Source of the DNA: CATQHD01 sp965202675
Lineage (GTDB): Bacteria; Actinomycetota; Acidimicrobiia; Spongiisociales; Spongiisociaceae
Length of the DNA: 64,000 bases
Assembly (NCBI GenBank): GCA_965202675.1
Contig: OZ241842.1
Location: forward strand, 2,944,439 to 3,008,438
Direction: 5' to 3'
Within the stretch, counting starts at the first letter, position 1. Every line of letters begins with the position of its first letter. The notes under the pieces are model-generated. The model was not told the DNA's origin, did no database searches, and saw only the letters and a list, made by a program, of their open reading frames with translations. A program made the translations under genes and the position numbers. Of the stretch, positions 8,587 through 17,016 are shown in pieces.

Positions 8587-9861
8587 ATGCGGCGCAGGTT
8601 CCTATGGACACAAGCCCTTCTCGATGCGGCAACCCTGCTGGCGTCGGTCGGTCTGGCGTCCGCGGTTAACTTCGGCACCCCGTTCCCGTGGATGTTCGAG
8701 CCGCAGGTCCTGCCGCTCCTGGCCGTCATGTTCGGAAGCCTCGCCCTGTCCGAGTGGACCGGCGCCCGGCTGCTGGCGGGAAGCGCGCCCCGCCCCAGCT
8801 ACGGGCGGGCGGTGACCGTGGCCCTGATGACCCTGGGGATCACCTCGCTGGCGCTGATAGCCACCCGGATCTATTTCTCCCGTTCGCTGCTCGGATGGTC
8901 GATGACCCTGTTCCTGGCGGGGGCGTTGGCGCATCGGGCGGTGCGCAGGCGGCGTCCCTGGGTGGAGTCGTTGGTGCTGGTCACGGCAGAGAAGGGCCTG
9001 GTTGACGACCTGCGCAACGCCCCCCACGCCGATGTGATCTCGGTGCTGGATCCATCGACCGAGGTCCGCATCGAGCCGCTGGGGGAGGGGGTGGTGCTGG
9101 GCGTCGACCTGAAGTCGGTGTTGTCGGACCGGATGGCGCAGTACGTTTCGTCGTGCACGCTGGCCGGGTTCGACGTGCGCCCCCTGTCCGAGGTCTACGA
9201 GATGCACACCGGACGGATGCCGGTGGTGTCCCTGGCGGAAGGGTGGGAGCTGTCGGCGCCCGTGCTGCGCACCGCCCCCTACCTGCCCGGCAAGCGGCTG
9301 TTCGACGCGGCGGTGGTGCTGGCAACCGCGCCCCTGACCCTGATGCTGGCGGCGGTGCTGGCGGCGGTCATCCGGCTCAGCTCATCGGGACCCATCATCT
9401 TTCGCCAGACCCGGGTAGGCCGGGGAGGAGAGGCCTTCACCCAGTACAAGTTCCGGTCCATGTGGGAGGGATCCGAGCGGCAGGGGCCGACCTTCACCCA
9501 GGAGCGGGACGTGCGGGTGGTGCCGTTCGGACGGCTGATGCGCCGCTTCCGCCTCGACGAGCTCCCGCAGCTGTGGAATGTGATGAAGGGCGACCTGAGC
9601 CTGGTGGGCCCCCGCCCCGAGCAGGTGAATTTCGTGCGCCGCTTCGACCGCAAAATCCCCTTCTACTCGCACCGCCACCTGATCCGCCCCGGCATCACCG
9701 GCTGGGCGCAGGTCAACTACGGATACGCCGACGGAGACGCCGACACGGTGGAGAAGCTCACCTACGACCTCTACTACCTCAAGCACATGAGCCCCTGGCT
9801 CGACCTGGAGATACTCGGTAGGAGCTGCTGGACGGTGCTGAGCGGCTTCGGCGCCCGCTAA
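8587..9861 (+). CDS. Polyprenyl glycosylphosphotransferase (initiating sugar-1-P transferase)
   Basis: The N-terminal 150 residues contain four to five membrane helices, followed by a cytosolic linker. The C-terminal 200 residues are the bacterial sugar transferase domain: KRLFDAAVV with a helix, PIIFRQTRVGRGGEAF, YKFRSMW, RRFRLDELPQLWNV, GDLSLVGPRPE and RPGITGWAQVNY. These enzymes move a sugar-1-phosphate from a UDP-sugar to undecaprenyl phosphate and so start an exopolysaccharide or O-unit. I take the ATG at 8587; a GTG two codons earlier (8581) overlaps the preceding short frame. It goes well with the nearby GT2 genes and, further away, the UDP-sugar dehydrogenase/epimerase pair. Confidence 0.9.
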   Translation: MRRRFLWTQALLDAATLLASVGLASAVNFGTPFPWMFEPQVLPLLAVMFGSLALSEWTGARLLAGSAPRPSYGRAVTVALMTLGITSLALIATRIYFSRSLLGWSMTLFLAGALAHRAVRRRRPWVESLVLVTAEKGLVDDLRNAPHADVISVLDPSTEVRIEPLGEGVVLGVDLKSVLSDRMAQYVSSCTLAGFDVRPLSEVYEMHTGRMPVVSLAEGWELSAPVLRTAPYLPGKRLFDAAVVLATAPLTLMLAAVLAAVIRLSSSGPIIFRQTRVGRGGEAFTQYKFRSMWEGSERQGPTFTQERDVRVVPFGRLMRRFRLDELPQLWNVMKGDLSLVGPRPEQVNFVRRFDRKIPFYSHRHLIRPGITGWAQVNYGYADGDADTVEKLTYDLYYLKHMSPWLDLEILGRSCWTVLSGFGAR

Positions 9862-9980
9862 CCCGAGCAGACGGCGCCGATCTGCCCGGCCGGGGTGTTA
9901 TACCCCTTGGGCGCGTCAACGATTTTTGGTTACCGTCCGCGTCGCGGAGCAGAAATCATCAGCAACACGATACACCCGCC

Positions 9981-10257
9981 AGTCTCGCCGCCGACCTCCA
10001 GGACCAGTTCTTCCCCCGAGAGGTCAACCAACTCGGCCGCGCCATCGCCCGCTGGTAAACCCAGATCGTGGCCTGGCACCGCTCCCGGGTGTCGAACGGA
10101 TACACCGAAGCGGTCAACAATCTCACCCGAACGGATCAAACGAATCGGGTTCGGGTTCCGCAACTTCACCAACTACCGGATCCGGGCACTCCTTTACGCA
10201 GGGAACCCAACTGGGACCTGCTCCCCTCGGTGACTCCCCCCTGAAATCCGAAGAGCC
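9981..10257 (+). pseudogene. ISL3-family transposase 3' remnant with right terminal repeat
   Basis: Reading across frames gives the C-terminal part of an ISL3-type transposase: an NxxTEAVNNL-like segment, ERIKRIGFGFRNFTNYRIRALLYAG and a Pro-Asn-Trp-like end. A stop and frame changes interrupt it. The remnant closes at 10257 with GAAGAGCC, which is the complement of the GGCTCTTC start typical of ISL3-family terminal repeats. The last 50-odd bases recur at 58935-58990. The rest of the element, including the left end, is absent, so it cannot move. Confidence 0.75.
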
Positions 10258-10351
10258 GGATTACCCGCCGCCGCAACAACCACACGCATCCTGGAAACCG
10301 CTTCATCCAGCCGCAGTCTTAACCACCCTCCCCGCTATTTGAGAACGCCCC

Positions 10352-10611
10352 CCGCCATCCGAGAACGCGAAAATCCTGCGCACCGCCGCCGGCTACGCCG
10401 GGCCCTGCCCCCGCCTCCTCCACCAGCATCGGATCCACCGCCCGGACGCGCCGCCCCTGTTCGGGCGCCGGTGCCCGGCCTGCCGAGATTCCGATAATGA
10501 CCGCCGCGCACTCCGGAACTCCGGCGGCGGTGTTTGTGTGTCAGCACATACATAGTACCGCAGATCTATGACAAACCCAATACCCTCATCCCAGAATGCG
10601 AAAAATATTCT
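10352..10611 (-). repeat. Dispersed repeat family A, copy 1 (candidate small-RNA unit)
   Basis: About 200 bases here are closely matched at 33409-33610. On the minus strand the unit starts with a promoter-like pair (10552-10580), runs through GC-rich sequence with several dyads, and ends in a CCGG-loop-CCGG hairpin followed by TTTTCGCGTTCTC. The TTTTCGCGTTCT end is shared with family B. Short Arg-rich reading frames occur in it, but they change between copies, so I regard it as non-coding. Confidence 0.6.
10552..10580 (-). promoter_or_regulatory. Sigma70-like promoter of repeat A copy 1
   Basis: On the minus strand, TTGGGT (10580-10575), a 17-base spacer and TACTAT (10557-10552). The same arrangement is found in copy 2 at 33555-33583. 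The -35 is a weak match and the -10 a good one. Confidence 0.45.
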
Positions 10612-10703
10612 CGCCGCCTGCCGGGTTGCTGCGCGAAGGCGCAAGAACTGCGGTCTAGATGGGCTGTCCCAAGGAATCCATGAGGCGTCCGCCGTTCGCT
10701 CGG

Positions 10704-11690
10704 TTACCGGCTGACTTCTCGGCCGGGGCGGCGGGGGTCGGAGGTGAGGATGAGGTCTATTTCCTCGGGGGAGGCGGTCAGGCGGTCGCCGAAGACGCCC
10801 AGTTTGGCGGCGGCCATGGCCAGGCCGCGTTCCACGCCTGCGGTGAGGCCGGCCCTACCGCCGGTTCTGACCAAACCGATGATCACCCCGGCGGCGAAGG
10901 CGTCTCCGGCGCCTACCCGATCCAGCACCGGGGTCTGGTATCCGCCCCGCTTCCCCTGTCCATATGCGGTTCCGCCCTCCCAGGCGGCGCCGGCCGCCCC
11001 GTCGGTGATGATTGCCGCCCCGGCGCCGGTCAGCTCCTTGACCGCAACCGCCGCTTCCTCCGCCGCGCCGTCGATCCCGTACAGGTCGCGGGCGTCTTCG
11101 CGGGTGGCGATCACCACTTCCGCCCGCCGGCACAGCTCGAGAACGGCGGGGGCGGCCTCTTCCGGGGTCCAGAGGCGGCTCCGGTAATTGACATCCACCA
11201 CCGCCTTCGCTCCGGCCCGCCGCGCCCGGTCGGCGGCTTCCAGCACGGTCCGGCGGGCCGACTCGGAGATGCCCAGGGTGATGCCGGTGAGATGCACCGC
11301 CCCGGCTTGCTCTACCACCTCCCAGGCCACATCTTCGGGGGACAGGGCGGCGGCGGCGGAACCCTCCCGGTCGTAGAGCACCGACACCGGGCGCACTCCG
11401 CCGCTCAGCTCCAGGAAATACACCCCCATCCGCCGTTCCTGATCCCATATCACATGCGAGACGTCCACTCCCTGCCCGGCCAGACAGCGGGCCGCCCGCC
11501 GCCCCAGAGGGTTGTCCGGCAGGCGGGAGATCCAGGCTGCTGACAGCCCGTGGCGTGCAACCGACGCGGCGGTGTTGCCTTCGGCGCCCCCCAACCCCAC
11601 CCGATAATGAGCAGCGTCCTCCAGCCGTTCCCCGGCGGGCACCCAGAGGCGGAGCATCGTCTCTCCCAGGGAGGCCAGGTCGTATCCCAT
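10704..11690 (-). CDS. kdgK: PfkB-family sugar kinase, probably 2-keto-3-deoxygluconate kinase
   Basis: The 328-residue protein has the PfkB/ribokinase fold markers: the N-terminal GGAEGNTAASVARHG substrate region and the second family signature DRVGAGDAFAAG with its catalytic Asp. It also has DVNYRSRLWTPEEA, typical of KDG kinases, which make 2-keto-3-deoxy-6-phosphogluconate from KDG and ATP. I infer the substrate from this similarity only; fructokinase-like activity is the alternative. It lies 44 bases downstream of the rhodanese-ThiF gene on the same strand and may share its transcript. The start is ATG at 11690. Confidence 0.85.
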   Translation of the reverse strand: MGYDLASLGETMLRLWVPAGERLEDAAHYRVGLGGAEGNTAASVARHGLSAAWISRLPDNPLGRRAARCLAGQGVDVSHVIWDQERRMGVYFLELSGGVRPVSVLYDREGSAAAALSPEDVAWEVVEQAGAVHLTGITLGISESARRTVLEAADRARRAGAKAVVDVNYRSRLWTPEEAAPAVLELCRRAEVVIATREDARDLYGIDGAAEEAAVAVKELTGAGAAIITDGAAGAAWEGGTAYGQGKRGGYQTPVLDRVGAGDAFAAGVIIGLVRTGGRAGLTAGVERGLAMAAAKLGVFGDRLTASPEEIDLILTSDPRRPGREVSR

Positions 11691-11734
11691 ACGCCCAGGC
11701 TACCCGGCCCCGGCCGGCGCTCCGGGACCGCCGC

Positions 11735-12928
11735 TCAGGCAGGCCGGACGGCGGTGCAGGCCTCGTCGTAGTCGACCAGGGGCGGGGGGGCGGCGGGGTC
11801 TCCGCAGGCGGGGCAGCCGGGTGTCTTCTGGAAGGTCAGGGTGCGGAACTCCTGGCCCAGGGCGTCGTAGAGGAGCAGCCGGCCCACCAGGGGGTCGCCG
11901 GCGCCGATCAGCATCTTGAGGGCTTCGACGGCCTGCAGGGTTCCGACCACGCCCGGCAGCACCCCCAGCACGCCCGCTTCGCTGCAGTCGGGCGCCAGGC
12001 CGGGGGAGGGGGGTTCGGGGAACAGGCATCGGTAGCAGGGGCCGCGGCGGGGGTCGAAGGTGCTCACCTGGCCCTCGAAACGGAATACGGCGCCGTGCAC
12101 CACCGGGATGCCCAGGCGGATCGAGGCGTCGTTGAGGAGGTAGCGGGAGGGGAGGTTGTCGGTGCCGTCCACCACCAGGTCGTACCCCTCCATCAGGGAC
12201 AGGACGTTTGCCGCCTCCAGCCGGGCGTCGTGGGCTTCGACCGTGACGTCGGGGTTCAATCCGCCCAGCATGTCCCGGGCGGATTCGACCTTTTTGCCCC
12301 CCACCCAACGCACGTTGTGGAGTATCTGGCGCTGGAGGTTGGTGATGTCCACCCGGTCGTGGTCGGCTATGCCGAGGGTTCCCACCCCGGCGGCGGCCAG
12401 GTAGAGGGCGGCCGGCGACCCCAGCCCCCCCGCCCCCGCCACCAGCACCCGCGCATCGAGCAGTTCCTGTTGGCCGGACTCGCCTACCTCGGGGAGTTTG
12501 ACGTGGCGGTCGTAGCGGGCTTGCTGGAGGGCGGACAGCCCGCCCGGCAGCTCCCAGGGGCCGCCCCGGGCCTTCCAGGCCTGGAATCCGCCGGCCAGCG
12601 AGCAGGCGCCGGTGTACCCCATCGTCTTCAGGGTGTAGGCGGCCAGGGCGGAGCGGATGCCCGAGGTGCAGTAGAGCACGATGTTTCCCCGGCCGGCCCG
12701 GCCGGGGCCGGTTCCGGCCGGCGGTCCCGCCAGCCGTTCGATCGACCCTTCCAGGAGGCCGCGGGGGATGTGAAACGCCCCCGGGATCTTTCCCTGCTCC
12801 CACTCCATCGGCTCCCGCACGTCCAACAGCAGCGCCGGCTCCCCTTCGAGGGCGGCCAGCTCGTCCACCGTCATCTCCCGGATCTGCCGGCGGGCGCCGG
12901 CCACCAGCTCGCGGTACGAAAGCGCCAT
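11735..12928 (-). CDS. Rhodanese-ThiF/MoeB fusion (sulfur-carrier adenylyltransferase)
   Basis: Residues about 1-125 are a rhodanese domain (LLLDVREPMEW, active loop CTSGIRSA, LAGGFQAW). Residues about 135-390 are a ThiF/MoeB-type E1-like domain: VAGAGGLGSPAALYLAAAGVG nucleotide site, DHDRVDITNLQRQ, DGTDNLPSRYLLND, and two Cys pairs CYRC and CPAC for zinc. Such enzymes adenylate the C-terminus of a ThiS/MoaD-type carrier and pass sulfur from the rhodanese Cys. The domain order is unusual: in MoeZ-type proteins the rhodanese domain is C-terminal, here it is N-terminal. Ten bases separate it from the sirtuin gene upstream, so they probably form one transcription unit. Confidence 0.88.
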   Translation of the reverse strand: MALSYRELVAGARRQIREMTVDELAALEGEPALLLDVREPMEWEQGKIPGAFHIPRGLLEGSIERLAGPPAGTGPGRAGRGNIVLYCTSGIRSALAAYTLKTMGYTGACSLAGGFQAWKARGGPWELPGGLSALQQARYDRHVKLPEVGESGQQELLDARVLVAGAGGLGSPAALYLAAAGVGTLGIADHDRVDITNLQRQILHNVRWVGGKKVESARDMLGGLNPDVTVEAHDARLEAANVLSLMEGYDLVVDGTDNLPSRYLLNDASIRLGIPVVHGAVFRFEGQVSTFDPRRGPCYRCLFPEPPSPGLAPDCSEAGVLGVLPGVVGTLQAVEALKMLIGAGDPLVGRLLLYDALGQEFRTLTFQKTPGCPACGDPAAPPPLVDYDEACTAVRPA

Positions 12929-12938
12929 AACGGGCAGG

Positions 12939-13715
12939 CTACCCGACCGGGCGGCGAATATCTGCCTGCAGCCGCGCAGCCAGACCGGCCAATGTTTCCC
13001 CGGCCGGGCGCTCCACTTTGAGGTGGGCGGCCTGGTCGAACTCGGTGGGGCCCATGTTCACGATCACGAACGGGGCGCCCCGGCGGGCCGCGGTCAGGGG
13101 GATGTCGGCGGCCGGCCACACCGAGAGGGTGGATCCCACCGACAGCACGCCGTCGGCGCGGCGGGCCATGGCGTAGGCGCGGTCCATCTCCCCGGCCAGC
13201 ATGGCCTGGCCGAAGGAGATCACGGTCAGCTTGATGACGCCGCCGCAGCCGGGGCAGCGGGGATCTTCGTCTCCCGCCTCCACCCGGCGGTAGACCTCCT
13301 CGGCGGGCCAGCGGGCCGGGCAGAGCAGGCAGGCGGCCGTCCAGGCGTTGCCGTGCACCTCCACGGTCAGATCGCCGGACAGCCCGGCCGCTTGGTGCAG
13401 GCCGTCGATGTTCTGGGTCACGCACCCCTCCAGGCGACCCATGCCGGCCAGCTCGGCTACCGCCAGATGGCCCCGGTTGGGCCGGGCGCGGCGGAGGGGC
13501 GAGGCGGCCCATCTCTGCCAGCTCCGTTTCCGGGCGTCCGGCGACGACAGGTAACGGTCGATGGTGAACTCGTCGGGGTCGAGCTTGGTCCACAGCCCGT
13601 CGGGGCCGCGGAAGTCCGGGATCCCCGACTCGGTGGATATGCCCGCTCCGGTGAATACCAGCAGGCGGGAGGCGCCGCCCAGAAGCTCGGCGGCCTGTTC
13701 GATGGGGTCCGGCAT
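12939..13715 (-). CDS. cobB: Sirtuin NAD-dependent protein deacylase
   Basis: All the Sir2 hallmarks are present: FTGAGISTESGIPDFRG (NAD site), TQNIDGLH, the catalytic His in VEVHGNAW, two zinc Cys pairs (CLLC and CPGC) and SVGSTLSVWPA. Sirtuins remove acyl groups from lysines using NAD. The ATG at 13715 begins at PIEQAAELL and gives the usual length of 258 residues; the frame extends 28 codons further upstream, but that extension looks non-coding. It heads a leftward set with the rhodanese-ThiF and sugar kinase genes and is divergent from the membrane-protein gene at 13859. Confidence 0.93.
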   Translation of the reverse strand: MPDPIEQAAELLGGASRLLVFTGAGISTESGIPDFRGPDGLWTKLDPDEFTIDRYLSSPDARKRSWQRWAASPLRRARPNRGHLAVAELAGMGRLEGCVTQNIDGLHQAAGLSGDLTVEVHGNAWTAACLLCPARWPAEEVYRRVEAGDEDPRCPGCGGVIKLTVISFGQAMLAGEMDRAYAMARRADGVLSVGSTLSVWPAADIPLTAARRGAPFVIVNMGPTEFDQAAHLKVERPAGETLAGLAARLQADIRRPVG

Positions 13716-13858
13716 TGCCGGGCGGATGCTATATGCTCCGGACCCTCCTGACAGGCCCGGGCCGGCAAACTCTCCTCTGCGATAATCAAGCGGATGCAAG
13801 ACCGCCCGGGGCGGGGCGCCCGCCCCCGCCCGGGGAGGAAGGCGGGCCGGGAGGCAGG

Positions 13859-15061
13859 ATGGAAAGCCGCGACCGTGATCTCCGCCGGAGCGCCGAACGG
13901 TGGCTGAGGCGGCAGGGTTTGCCGCACTTGATAGAGGACTACTCCGCCCGCACGGATGTGTTCACGCGCATGGTGCCCTTTCTGGTGCTGGTGTTCTTCG
14001 GGGAGATGGCGTTTGCCTACGGGGACCGGTTCCGCGGATGGGCGCAGGCGGGGGTGGTGCTGCTGTTCCTGGCTGTTCTGACGGCGGCGGCGGCGGGGGT
14101 GAACCGCGTCCGGGGCAGGCGGGCCTTCCGACTGCCGGACCGGGTGGGCGCCCCGGAGCTGGCGGTGTTCGTGTTGGTGCCTGCGCTGCTGACCATGCTG
14201 TCGGCCGTGGGCAGGGTGTGGAACGATTTTCTGGGGGTGGCGGCGTTCAACTTCGTTCTGCTGGGGGCCGGATACCTGATGACCAGTTACGGCCTGGTCC
14301 CCATGCTGCGCTGGTCGTTGGAGTTCATGGTGGACCAGATCCGCCAGGTCTTCCGGTTGATGGCCCGCTCCCTGCCCCTGCTGCTCCTCTTCGCCGCCTT
14401 TTTCTTCCTCAACACCGAGATGTGGCAGGTGGCGGCCGACTTCACCCCGCCGCTGTACGCCGCGGTCATCGGGTTGATTCTGCTGGGGGGCTGCGGGTTC
14501 CTGATCGCCCAGATCCCCGGAGAGGTGTCGTCCCTGGAGCGGTTCTCGTCCTGGGGCGAGGTGCAGGCGCTGGCGGAGGCGGCCGGTTCCCCCCTGGCGG
14601 GGGCGGCGCCGGTCCGGGCCGGGGAGTTCACCGCGGCGCCGTTGAGCCGCCGGGCCGTCTTCAACATAGGACTGCTGATCTTCGTTGGCCAGTCGGTGCG
14701 GGTTGCGCTGGCCGGGGCTGTCACCGGCCTGTTCTTCGTGATCTTCGGCTTGCTGTCGGTGCGGCGCGCCACGATCGAACAGTGGCTGACCGCCGATCAG
14801 ATCGACCAGCTGGCCGCCTTCCAACTGTTGGGGGCGGAGATCGTTCTGACCAGGCCGTTGTTGATGGTGGCCGGTTTTATCGCCGCCTTCTCCGGTCTGC
14901 AGCTGGCGGTGGCGTCGCTGATAGACGCCGCCTACCGCGACCAGTTCTTCTCCGACATAGCCGCCCGGCTGCGGGAGGTGCTGGCGGTGCGGCGCCTGTA
15001 TCTGACCCTCCCCGAAGGCGGTGAAGGGGCCGGGTCCGACCTCGGCGGGGGCCAGATGTGA
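13859..15061 (+). CDS. Polytopic membrane protein, unknown
   Basis: The ATG at 13859 has a GGGAGGCAGG ribosome site just upstream, so I prefer it to the in-frame ATG at 13715. The 400-residue product has a soluble N-terminal stretch (RDLRRSAERWLRRQG), about seven hydrophobic helices, and two soluble loops. It begins like proteins with a short amphipathic N-terminal domain, but I know no named family with this pattern. Codon use is native GC-rich. No function can be given. Confidence 0.7.
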   Translation: MESRDRDLRRSAERWLRRQGLPHLIEDYSARTDVFTRMVPFLVLVFFGEMAFAYGDRFRGWAQAGVVLLFLAVLTAAAAGVNRVRGRRAFRLPDRVGAPELAVFVLVPALLTMLSAVGRVWNDFLGVAAFNFVLLGAGYLMTSYGLVPMLRWSLEFMVDQIRQVFRLMARSLPLLLLFAAFFFLNTEMWQVAADFTPPLYAAVIGLILLGGCGFLIAQIPGEVSSLERFSSWGEVQALAEAAGSPLAGAAPVRAGEFTAAPLSRRAVFNIGLLIFVGQSVRVALAGAVTGLFFVIFGLLSVRRATIEQWLTADQIDQLAAFQLLGAEIVLTRPLLMVAGFIAAFSGLQLAVASLIDAAYRDQFFSDIAARLREVLAVRRLYLTLPEGGEGAGSDLGGGQM

Positions 15062-15086
15062 TTTCTGATGCCGGAAAGGAACCGGA

Positions 15087-15392
15087 TTGAACCCCTGGGC
15101 GCCGGGTGACCCCATAGAGTTCTTGGACTCGGGGCTAGAGCATCTGGCCGCCGATGATGTGCTTTATGCCTTGTGGGAAGGGCATCATGCGTCAACCCCC
15201 GCCACGGACCGGTATGGGGCGGACGCTGTCAACGCGACTGGCTGGACACCGACCGGCGACTTGATTCTGGTGCGCTACCGAGAGGCTGACGGGGACGACC
15301 CGTATGTGGTGTGGCACGCCGCCCAGATCAATCCGGGCGAAAAGAAGCGGTACTTCCCCCGCCTGGTGCGCAAAGGGATGTTAACATTGTGA
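15087..15392 (+). CDS. Small hypothetical protein
   Basis: A 101-residue product starting at TTG 15087 behind a GGAAAGGAACC stretch. It is rich in aromatic residues (VLYALWEGHHAS, YVVWHAAQ) and ends basic. The next small gene starts three bases after its stop, so the two look like a linked pair, the layout of many toxin-antitoxin or immunity modules. I recognise no motif, and codon use is less GC-biased than in the flanks. Probably real because of the linkage and the sharp start. Confidence 0.5.
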   Translation: MNPWAPGDPIEFLDSGLEHLAADDVLYALWEGHHASTPATDRYGADAVNATGWTPTGDLILVRYREADGDDPYVVWHAAQINPGEKKRYFPRLVRKGMLTL

Positions 15393-15395
15393 ATC

Positions 15396-15647
15396 ATGGG
15401 CAACAGAGACATCCCTTTTGAGGACCCGCCCTGTCCTGAAGGCATTGCCGCGGCGTGGGCTTCGCTGGCGCCGAAAATCAGGCAAGCCATTCCCGCCGGA
15501 TACATATTCGGCGACGGCGCCGGTCTTGTTCGGTTGGACCCGAACCTGCCCGACCCCTGTGAGATGACCAACTCTCGCGGAGAGGTTTTCAAGGTGCCGG
15601 CGCCTCTGGCTCCCTGGATTGCGGAGGAGCTCGCTAAAGCGGGTTAG
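15396..15647 (+). CDS. Small hypothetical protein, partner of the preceding gene
   Basis: An 83-residue acidic, Pro-rich product from an ATG three bases after the stop of the previous gene. It contains GIAAAWASLAPKIRQAIPAGYIFGDG and ends ELAKAG. No known domain is recognised. Its pairing with the basic upstream product is the main reason to call it; a small two-gene accessory module is possible but unproven. Confidence 0.5.
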   Translation: MGNRDIPFEDPPCPEGIAAAWASLAPKIRQAIPAGYIFGDGAGLVRLDPNLPDPCEMTNSRGEVFKVPAPLAPWIAEELAKAG

Positions 15648-15760
15648 TTGTGCAATCGGGAAGGTTGTACCCGACGAGAGGGCCGGTAGGTGGGAACAAC
15701 TCCTGTCCAGGTAAGGGACTCGGCGGTCCGAGATCGTTCGGGTTATTGTGATCGCCGGTC

Positions 15761-16005
15761 ATGTCGATCCGGGCAGTCGTCTTCGATTTCGGAGGGGTGG
15801 TCATCCGCACGCTCTTCGAGACGGCGCGCGGCCTTGAAGGGCGGCTCGGGCCTGCCGCCGGGCGGCATCGACATCTCCGGGCCCGTTCGACTCGTCCGCA
15901 GACCCGCTCTGGCGGCGCTTCCGGGCGGGGAGTACTCCGAGCTCGAGTACTGGCGCCGCCGGGCCGACCGGCGTGCTCGGCGCGACGGGCCTGGTTGCCG
16001 GCGCT
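15761..16005 (+). pseudogene. HAD-superfamily hydrolase remnant with several frameshifts
   Basis: The start reads MSIRAVVFDFGGVVIRT, the canonical HAD motif I. Coding similarity then jumps between all three frames (PPGGIDISGP, then SSADPLWRRFRAG, then GEYSELEYWRRRADR). At least three indels are needed to join the pieces. The catalytic motifs II-IV are missing. It is a decayed gene at the left edge of the defence island. Confidence 0.7.
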
Positions 16006-16106
16006 CCGAGCCGGAGTCGGGAAGCAGCAGCCGGCGCTGATTCTGATTGCCCGAACACAGTTTCTCCGTCTTTGAGGGCCGCAGCAGCGTTGGTAGGGTT
16101 TCGACC

Positions 16107-17000
16107 ATGAAGCAGGGCATCGCCGACCATGGAATCCCGAACTACCGGCACTTCATGTGGCCGGTGTTGCGCGCCGTGCGGGAGCTGGACGGCTCGGCCC
16201 GCATCAGCGAGATCGTCGAGAAGGTGATCGAAAACGAGGGCTTCACCGAGGAGCAACGGGCTGGGCAGTACGAACTATCTGGGGGTTCGATCCTGGAAGA
16301 CCGGATGGGGTTCGCCCGCTCCGCGCTGAAGACGATCGGGGCTCTCGACAACTCGGAGCGGGGGGTGTGGTCGCTGACCAGGCGCGGGCATACGGCCACC
16401 GAAGAACAAATACTGGACTGGAATAAAGAGGTGGAGAGGGAACGAGCGCGGCGCAAGAAGGCGGACGACGAAGCCGAAGCTCTTCCGGACGAAGAGGACG
16501 CCGCCGACCCCGAAGATCTTTCAGACGGCGAGGACGCCGACGACCCCGACCGTTGGAAGCCCGATCTGCTGAAGCGCCTCCAGGCCATGCCGCCCGACGC
16601 CTTCGAACGCCTTGCGCAGCGCCTGTTGCGGGAGGCCGGTTTCCACAACGTCGAGGTGCTGGGCAAGACGGGGGACGGCGGCATCGACGGGGTAGGCGTC
16701 TACCGGTTGTCCCTGGTTTCATTTCCCACCTACTTCCAGTGCAAGCGCTACCGGGGCGCGGTTCCGTCCAAGGAAGTGAGGGATTTCCGGGGGGCGATGG
16801 CCGGCCGGGGCGACAAGGGGCTCCTGATCACCACCGGATCGTTCACGAGAGGGGCCCGCAAGGAGGCGACCCGGGACGGCGCCCCGCCCATCGACCTGGT
16901 GAACGGAGACGACCTCTGCGACCTGCTCAAGGAATACCGATTGGGTGTGGAGGTCAGGCAGGTCATCCGGGTCGCGCCCGAATTCTTTGATCAGTTCTGA
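16107..17000 (+). CDS. mrr: Mrr-family restriction endonuclease
   Basis: The 297-residue protein has the Mrr layout. The N-terminal winged-helix-like domain (IPNYRHFMWPVLRAVREL, RGVWSLTRRG) is followed by an acidic linker and a C-terminal PD-(D/E)XK nuclease domain (FERLAQRLLREAGF, GDGGIDG, QCKRY as the QxK site, GLLITTGSFTRGA). Mrr enzymes cut methylated or foreign DNA. The ATG at 16107 removes a poorly supported 20-codon extension. No methylase sits beside it, which suits a methylation-dependent enzyme. Convergent with the acyltransferase gene, 16 bases away. Confidence 0.9.
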   Translation: MKQGIADHGIPNYRHFMWPVLRAVRELDGSARISEIVEKVIENEGFTEEQRAGQYELSGGSILEDRMGFARSALKTIGALDNSERGVWSLTRRGHTATEEQILDWNKEVERERARRKKADDEAEALPDEEDAADPEDLSDGEDADDPDRWKPDLLKRLQAMPPDAFERLAQRLLREAGFHNVEVLGKTGDGGIDGVGVYRLSLVSFPTYFQCKRYRGAVPSKEVRDFRGAMAGRGDKGLLITTGSFTRGARKEATRDGAPPIDLVNGDDLCDLLKEYRLGVEVRQVIRVAPEFFDQF

Positions 17001-17016
17001 CCTGTAAGACGAACTG

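Noticed and set aside
10040..10257. Small intact frame ending at 10233 near the ISL3 remnant
   Set aside because: Only its last third has transposase character; it is part of a frameshifted remnant and not a separate gene.
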